A stretch of 49,895 bases of DNA. Origin: Micromonospora qiuiae. GTDB lineage: Bacteria; Actinomycetota; Actinomycetes; Mycobacteriales; Micromonosporaceae. Shown here one piece after another: positions 9,467 to 17,640 of the stretch. Location of the stretch: positions 1-49,895 of the forward strand of contig NZ_BOPC01000010.1 in NCBI RefSeq assembly GCF_016863555.1, given 5' to 3'. The translations under genes were made by a program, and so were the position numbers. The notes under the pieces were generated by a model that saw nothing but the letters and a program-made list of their open reading frames with translations, was not told the origin of the DNA and made no database searches. Each line of letters opens with the position of its first letter. Positions within the stretch are counted from its first letter, which is position 1.

Positions 9467-9718
9467 TCAAACGCGCGGCACGCGACGCAGCCATCCCAGG
9501 AACCTGGCGTACGCGGCCACTGGGTCGGGAGGCTCGGGGCAGATTCGGGTCAGGTCGGCCGTCGCCTCCCGAAGCAGGCCGGCCAGGTCGACGGCCAAGT
9601 TCCGACGCTGGCCGGCGTAATCGGCGAGCAGTTCCACCCGAGCCGGGCCGCAGGGCCACGGGTGGGCGCAGCCGGTACAGATCCAGATCGGGCGCAGCGG
9701 CGCGTGACGTTGACGCAT
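9467..9718 (-). CDS. small conserved protein paired with an XRE regulator
   Basis: The 83-aa protein starts at an ATG with AGGAGGTACGC immediately before it, a strong ribosome-binding site. It has two close cysteines in ICTGCAHPWPCG, a possible metal site, then a helical stretch (ADYAGQRRNLAVDLAGLLRE). Small proteins of this look are commonly found divergent from, or next to, XRE/TPR regulators in Micromonospora and Streptomyces. Such pairs recall the BldB/AbaA-like regulator families, but I cannot assign a role. It is divergent from the regulator at 9867. Confidence 0.6.
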   Translation of the reverse strand: MRQRHAPLRPIWICTGCAHPWPCGPARVELLADYAGQRRNLAVDLAGLLREATADLTRICPEPPDPVAAYARFLGWLRRVPRV

Positions 9719-9801
9719 GCGTACCTCCTGGACAGGCCGGCGGGCTTCCGGTCTCGGCCGACATCCGCAACGATCGCCTCGGGCCGCCTGCCCGCACCAG
9801 G

Positions 9802-9817
9802 TGTCACCCTGGTGACA
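9802..9817. promoter_or_regulatory. palindrome between divergent regulator and small gene
   Basis: TGTCACC-CT-GGTGACA is a perfect inverted repeat, 50 bases before the XRE regulator start and 84 bases before its divergent partner. Position and symmetry suit an operator for that regulator. Confidence 0.5.
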
Positions 9818-9866
9818 GGCCGAAGTCCCCTCGCCATGTCCCCAGCCAAGGACCGATACTGATGAC

Positions 9867-11120
9867 ATGGCTGAGGAGGCCAGCGATTTCGATCTACCCG
9901 TCTGGGCACGAAGGCTCAGGGCCGAGCGCTCTGCTCGAGGCTGGTCTCAGGGCAAGGCTGTCCAGGCGATGCGGGCGCACGCCGCTGAGCGACTGCCCGC
10001 CGACAGCACGCTGCTGCGGAACTGGAAAAGGTGGGAAGCCGGCAGTTCCAAGCCTGACGGCTTTTACAAAGCGTTGATCGCCAAGACCTTCGGCACCGTG
10101 ACGGCGGCCTTCTTTCCACCGGCGGCACCGCGCGACGCCGAGGCGGAAGTCATCGCCGCCACGGGGATGGAAACCGTGGAGATCCTCGCCCGGCTGAGAA
10201 GTTCTGATGTCTCCGACGCCACCCTGCAAGCGCTTCGAATCACGGCAGACCGTCTCTGCTGCGAATACCCGTACATGTCTGCCGAACAACTCCGGATCGA
10301 GGGCCGTTCCTGGCTGCGTCGTATCACCACGCTGCTGGAGCGCCGGCTCACGCTCGCCCAACATCGAGAAGTGCTGAGCCTCGCGGGCTGGGTCGCGTTG
10401 CTCATCGGCTGCGTCGAGTACGACCTTGGGCTACGCCGCATCGCCGAGGGCACCCGCAAGGCGGCGCTGACCCTCGGCGAAGAGGCGGGTGACGCCGCCG
10501 TCACGGGCTGGGCCTACGAGCTGCGCGCCTGGTACGCGCTCACCCAGGGCGACTACCTGGGCGTGGTCGCGGCGGCGGAGGCCGGCGAAGCGATCACGAC
10601 CGGCAGCAGCGCCGCCGTGCAACTCGCCGGACAGAAGGCCAAGGCGTGGGCCCGGCTCGGCGACCGGCGGCAGGTGGAGAAAACTCTGGACCGGGGCCGG
10701 ACCCTGCTGGAATCGTTACCGTACCCGGAAAACACCGACCATCACTTCGTAGTGGATCCGGCGAAGTTCGACTTCTACGCCATGGACTGCTACCGGCTCG
10801 CCGGCGAGGACCGGCTCGCCAAGATGTACGCCGGACAGGTCATCCGCTCGTCGACCGCCCCCGACGGGACCGAACGCAAGCCGATGCGGATCGCCGAAGC
10901 ACGACTCACCCTCGGCGTCGTGGCGGCCCGAGCGGGCGACCTCGAAGCTGCGGTCACCCATGGCCGGCGGGCGCTGCACGGGGAGCGCAAGTCGCTGCCG
11001 TCGATGCTGATGTGTTCCCGGGAACTGGCAACGCTGCTACGCGAGCGCTACCCGAAGGAGCCAGCGGCCACGTCATACCTGGACGAGGTGCGCGCGCTCA
11101 CCACAGCCCAGGCAAGGTAG
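9867..11120 (+). CDS. XRE-family transcriptional regulator with TPR-like helical domain
   Basis: The N-terminal 70 residues form a helix-turn-helix (WARRLRAERSARGWSQGKAV followed by LLRNWKRWEAGSSKPDGFY). The remaining roughly 340 residues are helical and Ala/Leu rich, with repeated motifs typical of tetratricopeptide arrays (EEAGDAAVTGWAYELRAWYA, AQLAGQKAKAWARLGDRRQ). This is a standard architecture of streptomycete and Micromonospora regulators that sense a peptide or partner protein. It is divergent from the small gene at 9467-9718 with a palindromic site between. Whether it is chromosomal or part of the degenerate element to its right cannot be decided here. Confidence 0.85.
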   Translation: MAEEASDFDLPVWARRLRAERSARGWSQGKAVQAMRAHAAERLPADSTLLRNWKRWEAGSSKPDGFYKALIAKTFGTVTAAFFPPAAPRDAEAEVIAATGMETVEILARLRSSDVSDATLQALRITADRLCCEYPYMSAEQLRIEGRSWLRRITTLLERRLTLAQHREVLSLAGWVALLIGCVEYDLGLRRIAEGTRKAALTLGEEAGDAAVTGWAYELRAWYALTQGDYLGVVAAAEAGEAITTGSSAAVQLAGQKAKAWARLGDRRQVEKTLDRGRTLLESLPYPENTDHHFVVDPAKFDFYAMDCYRLAGEDRLAKMYAGQVIRSSTAPDGTERKPMRIAEARLTLGVVAARAGDLEAAVTHGRRALHGERKSLPSMLMCSRELATLLRERYPKEPAATSYLDEVRALTTAQAR

Positions 11121-11146
11121 GTGCCGGGCGACGGACTCGGCCGGCC

Positions 11147-11548
11147 CTACTTCGTCATCACCCGGGACAGGAACCACAACCCGGCCTGTTCACGGTCTCG
11201 CAGCCAGCGAACCCGTGGTGTCTCATCGGGTCGGGGCGGCCAGTCACGGTAGGGCAGAAAGGCCAGCCGCCACGCGATCACCAGGTAGAGGTAGAGGCCG
11301 AAAGGGCCAATGAACCACCACAGTGCGTCGCGACGGCGGTAGGAAACGTGCGGCGCAAGCCAGGCCGTGGCCACCATCGGAACCACGATCCAGCCTAAAT
11401 CCGCGAGCGGGCCAGCTCCCATCCTGCCCTCGATCAGCTCACGGATGATGATGGACGGCACCACCACCCCGAACACCAGCAGCGCGACGATCAACGTCCG
11501 TGACGCTCGTCCGAGTGGCGGGCGCGAACTGAGCGGATCATCGGACAT
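11147..11548 (-). CDS. small multi-pass membrane protein, unknown function
   Basis: The 133-aa protein starts MSDDPLSSRPPLG and has hydrophobic stretches at TLIVALLVFGVVVPSIII, LGWIVVPMVATAWLAP and ALWWFIGPFGLYLYLVIAW, followed by a charged tail with DWPPRPDETPRVRWLRDREQ. Three or four membrane segments are likely. Its 5' end overlaps the 3' end of the glycosyltransferase gene upstream by about 10 bases, so the two are probably co-transcribed. I do not recognise a family. The ATG at 11548 is preferred; an ATG at 11575 is also in frame. Confidence 0.6.
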   Translation of the reverse strand: MSDDPLSSRPPLGRASRTLIVALLVFGVVVPSIIIRELIEGRMGAGPLADLGWIVVPMVATAWLAPHVSYRRRDALWWFIGPFGLYLYLVIAWRLAFLPYRDWPPRPDETPRVRWLRDREQAGLWFLSRVMTK

Positions 11549-12362
11549 GGTCCGAAGGGTAGGAGCCAGCAGCAATCGTCGACCACCAGGGGCGGACGGC
11601 GAGCGGCAACCCGTTCGGAAGCATCGAGGCCAGAGCCAGGGCTCTGGCCTCGATGATCTTCATGCGGCCTTCGTACTCGACGGGTTCGCGGTGGGCTGCT
11701 TGGCTGGTGACCTGGCCGGGCCATTTGCGGTAGAGCAGGCCGTGTTCGCGGGTGAAGTAGCCCTCGCTGACCGCGCTGGCGGCCAGAAGCAGCCCGGTGT
11801 CCTCGGAAGCCGGCAGGGCCATCCAGCCACCGAGGGCCAGGAGCAGGTCCCGGCGGATGCAGAGGGTGGCGGGGTGGACCTGGGCGCGGTAGCCGTTGGC
11901 CTGCCAGAAGGCCAGCACGGCACCACGGCCGATCAGTCCGCCGTCCGGGTCCCTGTCCCATCCCACCGTTGACCCGTCGGGCAACAGGTCCAGCACACGG
12001 GACGTCGTCCATCCGATCTGCGGGTGAGCGTCGAAGGCGGCGATGTCCCGAGCGAGGGCGCCAGCCGTGAGTTGGTCGTCCGCGTCGAGCACCTTGACCA
12101 GGTCGCCGGCCACGCGGGACAGAGCGAGAGTACGAGCCACACCCGGCCCGCCGGGACGACCACCGCCGATGCTGATGCGAGAGTCGTCCGGCAGCACCCC
12201 GGTCAACACGCCGGTCTGCCCGTCCTCCTGGACAAGCCACTGCCAGCCCCAACCGTCGGGCAGTTCCTGCTTGACCAACGAGTCATACGCCCCGGCCAGG
12301 TACTCGCCTCTCGGCGCGTGAACCGGAGTGATGACCGAGACGAGGTGCGTCGCGTCCTTCAC
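11538..12362 (-). CDS. family 2 glycosyltransferase (paralogue of the one at 21036-21812)
   Basis: GT-A fold glycosyltransferase. It begins near THLVSVITPVHAPRGEYL and contains the acceptor/donor-site block DLVKVLDADDQLT, in which DAD fits the metal-binding DxD. Later segments are IGWTTSRVLDLL and ALGGWMALPASEDTGLLL. It is nearly identical over its length to the copy inside the right-hand element except for the C-terminus (here LAVRPWWSTIAAGSYPSDHVR). The GTG at 12362 corresponds to the start of the paralogue. Upstream, roughly 60 bases still resemble the 3' end of the partner GntR gene of the other copy and then similarity ends, so the regulator has been lost here. Acceptor and sugar donor are unknown. 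Confidence 0.8.
   Translation of the reverse strand: MKDATHLVSVITPVHAPRGEYLAGAYDSLVKQELPDGWGWQWLVQEDGQTGVLTGVLPDDSRISIGGGRPGGPGVARTLALSRVAGDLVKVLDADDQLTAGALARDIAAFDAHPQIGWTTSRVLDLLPDGSTVGWDRDPDGGLIGRGAVLAFWQANGYRAQVHPATLCIRRDLLLALGGWMALPASEDTGLLLAASAVSEGYFTREHGLLYRKWPGQVTSQAAHREPVEYEGRMKIIEARALALASMLPNGLPLAVRPWWSTIAAGSYPSDHVR
11622..11655. repeat. 34-bp near-perfect palindrome inside glycosyltransferase coding sequence
   Basis: Two 16-base arms (CATCGAGGCCAGAGCC and its complement) are separated by two bases near the 3' end of the gene. The paralogue at 21073-21104 keeps the same structure with one G-T mismatch. In the protein it encodes the IEARALALASM region. Confidence 0.7.
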
Positions 12363-12572
12363 CGTTGCAGTTTGTGGGAGGAGACAGACTCGCCCCGGCA
12401 TCACCACGTCGGCGCTCGTCACGCGGCTCGGTTTCGGGCATGGCGCCTGTTACGCGAAGCGGTGCCCGGCTGGTTGCTCATCGCGTTGGTCTGCCGTTCC
12501 TTACTCGGGTCGAGCACAATGAGCGGTCATTGCGGCGGGAACCTGACATACAAGTTGACGGGGCAGCATGTT

Positions 12573-13193
12573 ATGGGCTCTTGTCGAGTCATGCAGGTCT
12601 CTGTCACCGCCGCCGCGATCTCTGGCGTGGTTGCGCTAACAATAGGAATTGTCAGCAGCTTGTTAGCGTGGCTCCAGTTTCGGCGGGAAAAGAGCAAGTG
12701 GCTCTTCGAGACAAAGATGGCGTGGAGCCTTGAGTTGTATAAGCTGCGCTTGGACTGTTATCCAGCCGCATTCGATGCGATGGCCCCACTTTCCCACGGC
12801 GCAGCCGAGCCGATTACGGCAAATGGAGCCTTGAGTGTCGCCACAAATCTGAACAAATGGATCTATTCTGCGGGTGGAATGTGTGCCAGTTCTACCACCA
12901 GAGGAGCCATATTGGGCCTACGAATCCTGTGCAACAAATGGCATGCCCAAGGCCGGAGGCCAGAGGAGCTGTATGCGTTTCGCAACCTATCTCTCCAATC
13001 CCTGCGCCATGACCTCGATCTGCTTGGCCTAGAGAAGTATGACTTCCAGGATACGAAGACCTGGCTTCGAGATCTACAAGACGAGTTGAACGCACTTCAA
13101 AGCAAGAAGGCAAAGGCTTCAGCTTCAGGAGTAGCGGGAGTTCGCCAGACCGGGGCGGTAACAGCCGTGTGGCGACGACCGCGTCCAAGGTAA
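12573..13193 (+). CDS. low-GC single-pass membrane protein, possible cargo gene
   Basis: The roughly 206-aa product has one hydrophobic helix near its N-terminus (SVTAAAISGVVALTIGIVSS followed by LLAWLQFRREKSKW). A mainly helical cytoplasmic part follows, with LRHDLDLLGLEKYDFQDTKTW. The base composition is clearly AT-richer than its neighbours, a sign of recent transfer. It lies immediately inside the right end of the degenerate element, in the same place as the ATPase in the neighbouring element. Start choice between ATG 12573 and ATG 12591 is open; neither has a strong ribosome-binding site. No family recognised. The location suggests accessory cargo, and defence is one possibility. Confidence 0.6.
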   Translation: MGSCRVMQVSVTAAAISGVVALTIGIVSSLLAWLQFRREKSKWLFETKMAWSLELYKLRLDCYPAAFDAMAPLSHGAAEPITANGALSVATNLNKWIYSAGGMCASSTTRGAILGLRILCNKWHAQGRRPEELYAFRNLSLQSLRHDLDLLGLEKYDFQDTKTWLRDLQDELNALQSKKAKASASGVAGVRQTGAVTAVWRRPRPR

Positions 13194-13238
13194 GACCGGC
13201 GGTCGGCCTGGTCGTGTGGTCAGGGTTTCAGCTGCCGC

Positions 13239-13261
13239 GCCAGTCCAAGCCCGGGACTGGC
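13239..13261. repeat. conserved element-end hairpin, left copy
   Basis: GCCAGTCC-AAGCCCG-GGACTGGC. The same hairpin occurs at 26703-26725 inside the right end of the neighbouring element, within about 130 bases of general similarity. Confidence 0.6.
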
Positions 13262-13409
13262 TTACCAACGAGTCACCGAATCGCGGCACCCGCTCCACAT
13301 CCAGGACAGCTCAGCCCTTCACACAGTCGCCGGCCCCACTCTGGAACCACCCAGCGCCGATCCGAAAAGGTCCCCAGGACGGCGCAGCCCACCCGGCCCA
13401 AGGCAAGCT

Positions 13410-13451
13410 TGAGCTGGTGGGCGACGGACGAGTCGACCTGTACGCCGGATT
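13410..13451 (-). repeat. attL: 42-bp direct repeat carrying the last 31 nt of rnpB
   Basis: Identical over 42 bases to 27001-27042. Positions 13421-13451 match the 3' terminal segment of the RNase P RNA gene, including the 3' strand of helix P1. Similarity stops sharply at 13452. It lies about 70 bases from the end of the integrase gene, as expected for an attachment site. Confidence 0.92.
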
Positions 13452-13465
13452 ATGAACGCGAGACG

Positions 13466-13509
13466 CGCCCTGAGCAGGCGTTCTGTTCGTCATGCACCCG
13501 CTCAGGGCG
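13466..13509. terminator. inverted repeat downstream of int (terminator or attP arm)
   Basis: CGCCCTGAGC at 13466-13475 and its complement at 13500-13509 form a 10-bp stem with a 24-base loop between the int stop codon and attL. It could end the long tra-int transcript or serve as an integrase arm site. Confidence 0.45.
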
Positions 13510-13520
13510 TCGCCAGGGCG

Positions 13521-14721
13521 TCAGGGCTTTTCGTCGGGGCTGAACAGGTTGTCGATCGCGTTGCGGGTGCGTTCCTCGCTGGCCGGCATCAGGTGCGTGT
13601 AGACGCGGAGGGTGAAGCCGGGGTCGGCGTGGCCGAGGTACGACGCCAGGGCCTTGATGCTCTCCCCCGCGTCGAGCAGCGACGAGGCGTAGAAGTGGCG
13701 TAGCGCGTGCATCCCGGTGGCGCGGGTCGGCGTGATGCCGGCCGCCACGACAGCGGGACGCCAACTCTTGTTGTCGAAGGTGCGCCGGTTGATCGCACCA
13801 CGTCGGGTGGTGGTGAACAGCAGCGGGAGTGACCCGCTCGTCGGTGGCCGGGTCCTCCCACGGCAGGGTGAGCGACACCGGGGCGAAGTCGTCGATGTGC
13901 TGCCGCAGCACCTGGGCGACGGAGTCGGGCAACGGTATCCGGCGGTCCCGGTCATTCTTGGGCAACCCGAAGACGAGCCGGGAGCGGACAAGCTTGACCT
14001 GACGGCAGACGTGCACCCACCCCGCGTCAAGGTCGATGTCGTCGACCCCGAGGCCAAGGATCTCCCCCTGCCGCAGACCGCAGCCGGCCCCGAGGTCGAC
14101 CATGGGGCGGTATCGCTGGGCGAGGCCACCGCGGATTGCCGAAACTTGTTCATACCGCCACGGCACCACCCGGCGTTGCACCGGTCGCGGTGGCTTGACC
14201 GACTTTGCCGAACACGGATTCTTGGCAATCCGCTCGTCATCGACCGCCGCGCCGAGGATGGTCCGCAGGTGAGCGAAGACAACGGCCCGAGTCGCCGGAG
14301 CCAGCTTGCCGACCATGCTCGCGTCCCACTCCCGGATATGGCCCGGCTTAATTTCGGCCAGCTTCTTGGTACCGAAGAACGGCAGCAAATGCTTGCGTAC
14401 CCGGAACTCCGTGCTCTCCCGGGTCGACTCATCGAACGAACGCGTCCGTAGCCAGGTCTCCGCGTACTCCGCGAAGGTCATTCGACCGGCGACCGGGTCG
14501 ACGTACGAGCCGCGTAGCTTGTCCGACTCGGTCGAGACGAGGAATGCCTCAGCCTCACGCTTGGCCCGGTCCGGGAACGACTTCTTGCGCTCCTTGCCGT
14601 CCGGGCCGATGTACCGCACTCGGTAGCGCAGGCCCTTGCCGAACAGTTCCGTCTTGACCCGCTCCCGCTGCCCACCGGGGTGGCGCAGCGTCTTGTACCA
14701 GCGATCCTCTACGTGTCCCAT
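13521..14721 (-). pseudogene. int: tyrosine recombinase/integrase, interrupted by a frameshift
   Basis: Site-specific integrase expected to recombine attP with the rnpB 3' end. The first frame runs from the ATG at 14721: an AP2-like N-terminal region (YRVRYIGPDGKERKKSFPDR), a SAM-like core-binding domain (MTFAEYAETWLRTRS) and catalytic Arg I in GCGLRQGEILGL. After PWEDPATDERV the frame is lost. A +1 shift near 13829 restores LPLLFTTTRRGAINRRTF, then the HxxR box HALRHFYASSLLD, YLGHADPGF and the Tyr nucleophile in RVYTHLM, ending at 13521. The shift falls between Arg I and HxxR, so the unshifted product is inactive. Its ATG overlaps the xis stop by one base. Sequencing error is an alternative. 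Confidence 0.9.
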
Positions 14722-14906
14722 CAGGCCGCCGCCTGCTCACGTACCCAGGACCGGACCGCTTCTGGCTCGTACCGCAGGTGTCGGCCGACCCGGGCCGCCG
14801 GCGGACCGTACTTGACCTTGCGCCAGCGGTACAGCGTTTCGGTTGGTACCCGCAGGTACGCCGCCACGTCCCGAATCGTCCAGAGCCCATCGTTCGCCAC
14901 CGTCAC
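14721..14906 (-). CDS. xis: excisionase-like helix-turn-helix protein
   Basis: The 61-aa protein begins VTVANDGLWTIRDVAAYLRV and continues with TETLYRWRKVKYGPPAARVG and HLRYEPEAVRSWVREQ. This is the MerR-like winged helix of AICE excisionases (DUF/HTH_17). It should bind near att sites and bias the integrase towards excision. GGGAGGGG precedes the GTG at 14906 by about 3 bases. The GTG overlaps the repSA stop (GTGA) and its own stop overlaps int by one base, so translation is coupled along the operon. Confidence 0.85.
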   Translation of the reverse strand: MTVANDGLWTIRDVAAYLRVPTETLYRWRKVKYGPPAARVGRHLRYEPEAVRSWVREQAAA

Positions 14907-16650
14907 AGCCCCTCCCCCGTCGTGCCGTCCGTTCCTGTCGGTGCGGTGTCGCGGAGCTGGGCGGCGCGGTCCTTGGCGGCGAGGAGTTCGCGGCGCCAGC
15001 GGGCACGTTCCCCGATCGCCCGTAGCAGCCGATGGGACATGGGTCCCACGTCGGGATCGTCGGGACGGGCGAGTTCCCAGGCGTGCCGGACCGGTTCGAC
15101 GGTGGCGCCCTGGTCGTCGACGCCATCCAGGCCGACGCTGACGCCGAGCAGCGCCCGTACCCAGGCCCGTACGTCGTGCTTGTGGTCGCTCAGCGTCTTG
15201 CCGGACCAGTCGCGGGAGATGAGGATGCGCCGGCCGCCGATGCCGAGGGTGTCCCGTTGGTGCACTTTGCCCTTGCAGCGGCCCGGCTTGAGCTTTGCGT
15301 GTGCCCGCTTCGGTTGGATGCCGTAGAGCAGCCAGTTCGCGCAACGGTCGGTGCACGGGGTGATCTGGAGTGCCTGCCAGAGCCGGTCGAGGTGCGCCCG
15401 TTGCCGGTCGGTGGTGATCTTGTGGGCGTCGCCGGTGTGTTTGGTGATGTATTTCGTGATGTAGCGGATCGTCCGTTCGGCGTCTTCGGTGCCGGGCATG
15501 ACGCCCCGTGCGTCGACTTGGGAGCCGAAGCGCACGACGTGCACCGGTTCGGCGTCCGGGTCGTCGTCGATGGCGTCGAGGGCTTCCGTCCAGGTGGTCA
15601 GCGGCGCGCGGGTGTCGGGTCGACCCATGCCGAGGTCTGTTCGTCCCAAACGGGTAGCCGGTCGAGGGTGTACCGCTGCACATCCACCGCCGGCCACCAC
15701 ACCTGGTGATAGGTGGCCGCCGCCACGGTGCGCAACACGTCGCGAGGAATGGTGCCCCGGATGGCGAAGTGCGCGTGTGGAGCGAGACGGCGTTGCGGCT
15801 CGACGCAACCGGCGTACTGGACATTCCAGCCCTCACAGCGGCGCAGGTTCTGCCAGAAGCGGTCCAACAACCGAGGGAAGTGCACGGCGTCCCAAGCGGC
15901 GCGGCGGTAGTCGTACCGGTCGGGGTTGAGCGGAGTGCCGTCGGGGCGAACCGGGCCGTAGGAGTCGAGGGTGAGCGTGAGCCACATCGACGGCCGGTAG
16001 GTGGTGCCGTCCGGGGCGGTGTAGGTCTTGCCGACGGTGCGGCGCTCGACCTTGCGCCGAGGCAGGTCGGGGGCATCCTGGCGACGGCGGGTGGAACGCT
16101 TGCGGCGCCGGCCGGTGTCGTCGTCGGCCTGGTCGTCATCGCCGGTCGAGCGCGGCGGAGCGATCCGGCCCCGGAGCCCTTCGGCCGCGATTGCCTCTTC
16201 CACTTCGCGGATTGCCTCGTCGAGGTCTTCGACCTGGTCCCACTGGCTTGCCCGGGATGCCTCGTCACGGGAGAACTCCAGGTGCCCGCGTAGCAGGATC
16301 AGCGCCTTCTGTTCCTCGGTCGCCGGGTCCGGTGGCGGTAGCGGCTCGTCGTCGCGGTGCCAGCCTTCCCGGATCTGGGCCTGCCGCAGCCGGCGGTTTT
16401 TCTTCGCGCAGGGCGCGCACTTGTCTTCGCGGGTGGCGCCGCAGGGCAGGTCGATGACCTCGGTCAGGCCGGTGTTCAGGTCGGTGCGACGCATCGCGAG
16501 AGGGCGGACGCAGACGCCGTATTCGGCGGCGATTTCCTTGAGCACGTCGACCGAGCGGGGTAGGGCCATGCGGGCCGCCCGCGACCCCGGCCGAGGTGGT
16601 GCAGCCGGGGTCGGGGCGGGTTCGAGGCCGGGCAGGGTGGCAGCGGTCAT
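14903..16650 (-). pseudogene. repSA: RepSA-type rolling-circle replication initiator, interrupted by a frameshift
   Basis: Replication initiator of the pSAM2 RepSA family, required for the circular stage of AICEs. From the ATG at 16650 the first frame has a cysteine cluster (LPCGATREDKCAPCAKKNRR), a charged middle region, the SMWLTLTLDSYGPV strand and a HUH-like motif in RLAPHAHFAIRG. It stops at 15598. A -1 shift near 15620, after TSAWVDP, restores DTRAPLTTWTEALDAI and the tyrosine motif RYITKYITKH, then runs to 14903. The shift separates HUH from the catalytic Tyr, so the protein is probably inactive as read. The start overlaps the DUF2637 stop (ATGA). Confidence 0.88.
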
Positions 16651-17198
16651 CGGATGATCCCGACGACGTGCGGCCGGTTGGGCTGGACACGTGGAGGCAG
16701 CACGGTCAACGCAGCCGGGACAGCCGGCGGAGCGGGCGCGGCCGGGCGGACCGGTTCGACATCGGTGGCCGGGGCGGGTTCCTCTGTCCGGGACGCGGCC
16801 GGTTGCTGCGGCTTGACGGCCGGCGGGGTGATCGGGGCGTTCGAGAGGACGACTTTGACCAGGGCGAGGAAGGCCAGCGACGGCACCGCCGCCACGGTCC
16901 AGCCCCATACCGACGGTTCGGCTTCCGCGACCTGGGCGGCGAGGGACAGCAGCGCGAACGCCACCAGGAGCAAGGCGACCAGGCCGACGGGACGACCGGC
17001 GCGACGGCGGGCGCGTAGGTCCAGGCCGAGGTATATCGCCATCAGCTCGACGGCTACGGCGTTGGCCCAGCCGATCCAGTGCGGCTGACCGTGGGCAACG
17101 GACAGGTCGTGAACGTGAGTGAAGGCGGCAGCGCCGGCCATGGTGCCGATGGCGAGCAGGATCACCAGGCGTACCGCGGATTCCGTGCGCGCGTTCAT
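16647..17198 (-). CDS. DUF2637 membrane protein of AICEs (Spd-like)
   Basis: The 183-aa protein has four hydrophobic segments (VRLVILLAIGTMAGAAAF, WANAVAVELMAIYLGLDL, PVGLVALLLVAFALLSLAA, WTVAAVPSLAFLALVKVVL) and a proline/alanine-rich tail. DUF2637 proteins are regular components of actinomycete integrative elements and linked to intramycelial spread (Spd function), though direct evidence is thin. GGAGGA lies 7 bases before the ATG at 17198. That ATG overlaps the previous stop as ATGA; an upstream in-frame GTG at 17204 is less likely. Confidence 0.8.
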   Translation of the reverse strand: MNARTESAVRLVILLAIGTMAGAAAFTHVHDLSVAHGQPHWIGWANAVAVELMAIYLGLDLRARRRAGRPVGLVALLLVAFALLSLAAQVAEAEPSVWGWTVAAVPSLAFLALVKVVLSNAPITPPAVKPQQPAASRTEEPAPATDVEPVRPAAPAPPAVPAALTVLPPRVQPNRPHVVGIIR

Positions 17199-17386
17199 CG
17201 CCACTCCTCCAACGGCTTCTCGCGGATGGTCAGGTCGATGCGGATGCGCCGGCCGTTCATGTCGTCGCGGCGGTTGACCATGTGCGCCAGGCCGTGCAGT
17301 GCGGCGGCGGTCTGGTGGGAGGGGCCGACGAGCCGGATGCGCAGCGGACGCCGGAGCCGGTTGACGATGCGGGTGAGGGGGTTCAC
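17195..17386 (-). CDS. small AICE protein, 63 aa, unknown function
   Basis: Starts at a GTG with GGAGG 7 bases upstream and reads VNPLTRIVNRLRRPLRIRLV, then HGLAHMVNRRDDMNGRRIRI. It is basic, with no membrane segment. It sits between two transfer-operon genes, its stop overlapping the DUF2637 start as ATGA. Small proteins in this place are common in AICE operons, with no known role. Confidence 0.7.
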   Translation of the reverse strand: MNPLTRIVNRLRRPLRIRLVGPSHQTAAALHGLAHMVNRRDDMNGRRIRIDLTIREKPLEEWR

Positions 17387-17391
17387 GGCGG

Positions 17392-17640
17392 TTACCTCCG
17401 GGCCGGTCGAATGTCGGTGCGGATGTAGTCGGGAGGGGCGCCGAGGGAGGCGACCGCTTCGGAGAGGCAGCGCCACAGCGCCCACGCCTCGTCGGGGGTC
17501 AGGGACATGCGTCGCCGGCCCGCGCCGACCGCGAGATAGACCGGGTACGGGTCGGGCCGATCCGGGTCGACGCGGACGGACACGGCGGTGACCGGGTCGG
17601 GGGTACGCAGCCGGTAGAAACGGCGACCGGTCGCGGTCAT
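17392..17640 (-). CDS. small AICE protein, 82 aa, unknown function
   Basis: The start ATG at 17640 overlaps the FtsK stop codon. The product reads RFYRLRTPDPVTAVSVRVDP and then RRRMSLTPDEAWALWRCLSE, a mixed alpha/beta pattern. Its TAA lies within the ribosome-binding region of the next gene. Conserved position in the transfer operon is the only clue to function. Confidence 0.7.
   Translation of the reverse strand: MTATGRRFYRLRTPDPVTAVSVRVDPDRPDPYPVYLAVGAGRRRMSLTPDEAWALWRCLSEAVASLGAPPDYIRTDIRPARR

Larger units (their letters stand above)
11147..13451. mobile_element. probable remnant of a second, related integrative element (left boundary unknown)
   Basis: This stretch shares two blocks with the intact-looking element on its right. 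The first is the glycosyltransferase gene with about 60 bases of its upstream region. The second is the right-end sequence: 13213-13340 resembles 26677-26805, with the same hairpin at 13239-13261. It ends at the att copy at 13410-13451. No integrase, replication or transfer gene is seen, so it is a decayed or partly deleted sibling in tandem. I could not find a further att copy to its left, so the left limit is a guess. Confidence 0.5.

Noticed and set aside
13410..13451. Insertion-sequence terminal repeats
   Set aside because: The 42-bp copies are direct, not inverted, and one is part of a structural RNA gene; no transposase was seen in the window.
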